A DNA stretch of 64,000 bases from Ureibacillus endophyticus (lineage in GTDB: Bacteria; Bacillota; Bacilli; Bacillales_A; Planococcaceae): the NCBI RefSeq assembly GCF_003628435.1, contig NZ_RBZN01000009.1:18693-82692 (forward strand), in the 5' to 3' direction. Within the stretch, counting starts at the first letter, position 1, and each line of letters begins with the position of its first letter. The position numbers were made by a program, and so were the translations under genes. The notes below the pieces were generated by a model. The model did no database searches. It had not been told where the DNA came from and worked only from the letters and a program-made list of their open reading frames with translations. Below are positions 63,292 to 64,000 of this stretch, one piece after another.

Positions 63292-63858
63292 TTACAAAAC
63301 GAGTATTAAAATAGTAATTAATAACATCATGGCAAATACTATTCCCAATATGATTGCAAGGAGATTCACCTTCCAAGTATAGCCCTTAAACTCTACTTCT
63401 GAGGCAGCTCCATCCACCTTTCGATTGTGGAGAATTAAACTAATATTTGAGAGTAGTAAAAGAAAACAGAACATGGTAACCATAAACAACATATCGACCT
63501 GAAAGATGTTGTCTTCATAACCCCAATTTAAATAAGATTGCCAAAAAAGAATACCGCTTAACACGATGTTATAACCATAGCTTACTTTTCGGTGTTTGTA
63601 CCATTCCTTTCCCATTTTTTGTTTTTCATAGATTGCTACTTTTTCAACGATAGGAATAATTGATTTTGTACTGTCACCCTTCATTAACCCAAAAATTCCT
63701 TGTGTGAGCACAAAAATTCCTAAAAATAAAAAGAAATGTGCAATTGATATTGTATACATGTTCGTAATGATAAAGAAAAGAAATAGACCAATTATTAACA
63801 ATCCATTTAATATTGCAAATTGGTTTCTTCGCATCCTTCTTAATTCAGCTGTTTCCAT
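63292..63858 (-). CDS. Four-helix membrane protein of unknown function
   Basis: A protein of 188 residues with four membrane helices (about 16-32, 36-55, 115-140 and 160-185) and a cytoplasmic loop (DSTKSIIPIVEKVAIYEKQK). The ribosome binding site is TAGGAGGGGAGAAA before the ATG. No family recognised. First gene of a probable operon with the small membrane protein and the YcdB-like protein. Confidence 0.75.
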   Translation of the reverse strand: METAELRRMRRNQFAILNGLLIIGLFLFFIITNMYTISIAHFFLFLGIFVLTQGIFGLMKGDSTKSIIPIVEKVAIYEKQKMGKEWYKHRKVSYGYNIVLSGILFWQSYLNWGYEDNIFQVDMLFMVTMFCFLLLLSNISLILHNRKVDGAASEVEFKGYTWKVNLLAIILGIVFAMMLLITILILVL

Positions 63859-64000
63859 TTTCTCCCCTCCTAATATTATTTCGTATTGTCAAAACTTATA
63901 TATATAAATCGCTAATAATCGTTGGTTTTATAGTCTTTTACGCAAAAAAACTTGCCACCCCCTGGATTTTGGTGTTAGTTGAGGTTACCACACACAAAAC

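Overview
This window comes from a low-GC, endospore-forming member of the Bacillales, probably Planococcaceae- or Bacillaceae-like. The evidence is AT-rich DNA, strong GGAGG-type ribosome binding sites, two complete gerA-type germinant receptor operons, Bacillus-type gene orders (xpaC-yaaN; ypmR-ypmS-msrA-msrB) and Firmicute families such as YozE, DUF1871, SLAP and DUF3885. No tRNA or rRNA gene, CRISPR array, prophage or intact insertion sequence was seen. It reads as ordinary chromosome with small accessory insertions.

Layout. 1-1.7 kb: xpaC (cut by the window edge) and telA/yaaN. 1.7-2.2 kb: two structured palindromic elements. 2.3-4.2 kb: two small genes, then an ECF sigma factor with a multi-spanning membrane protein as likely anti-sigma. 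4.2-7.1 kb: an amino-acid ABC importer behind a lysine riboswitch and terminator, so lysine is the probable substrate. 7.3-11.5 kb: odhA-odhB (2-oxoglutarate dehydrogenase E1 and E2). 11.7-16.9 kb: an ArlRS-like two-component system, a PAS-GGDEF diguanylate cyclase and dapF. 17.2-19.6 kb: an acetyltransferase, a second pair of structured elements and a MurG-type glycosyltransferase. 19.7-23.3 kb: germination operon 1 (gerA-gerB-gerC, minus strand). 23.7-28.4 kb: a CAP-domain secreted protein, a COG0523 GTPase, a CtpA/B-type protease, deoD and yozE. 28.5-30.3 kb: a chemoreceptor. 30.4-31.5 kb: a 52-bp-period array. 31.7-35.6 kb: germination operon 2 (gerB-gerA-gerC, plus strand). 35.6-38.2 kb: ypmR-ypmS-msrA-msrB. 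38.3-49.6 kb: CPBP protease, UvrD-like helicase, LysE exporter, ArsB pump, MFS transporter, PhzF protein, small proteins and a GDPD phosphodiesterase. 50-53.3 kb: a NUDIX hydrolase plus a PLD-SF2 helicase-DUF3427 protein, flanked by an intact GNAT gene and a 27-codon remnant of a related one. 54-64 kb: beta-propeller membrane protein, second 52-bp array, DUF3885, SLAP, a second chemoreceptor, a staygreen-family protein and several uncharacterised envelope proteins.

The least explained parts are non-coding. (i) Two intergenic arrays keep a 52-bp period (about five helical turns) while their sequence diverges; each period carries a TTCAT...ATGAA palindrome. (ii) A long-plus-short pair of nested-hairpin elements bounded by GTGAGCGGAC/GTCCGCTCAC occurs at two loci 16 kb apart, with the inner hairpin exchanged in one copy. 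The best candidate for an unusual protein system is the NUDIX/PLD-helicase-DUF3427 pair. Other points are a perfect sigma-A promoter antisense to the GTPase gene, probable non-canonical start codons (ATT in gerC, possibly ATA in the CPBP gene) and a bacterial staygreen homologue. All functions are read from motifs and family knowledge; no database search was run.
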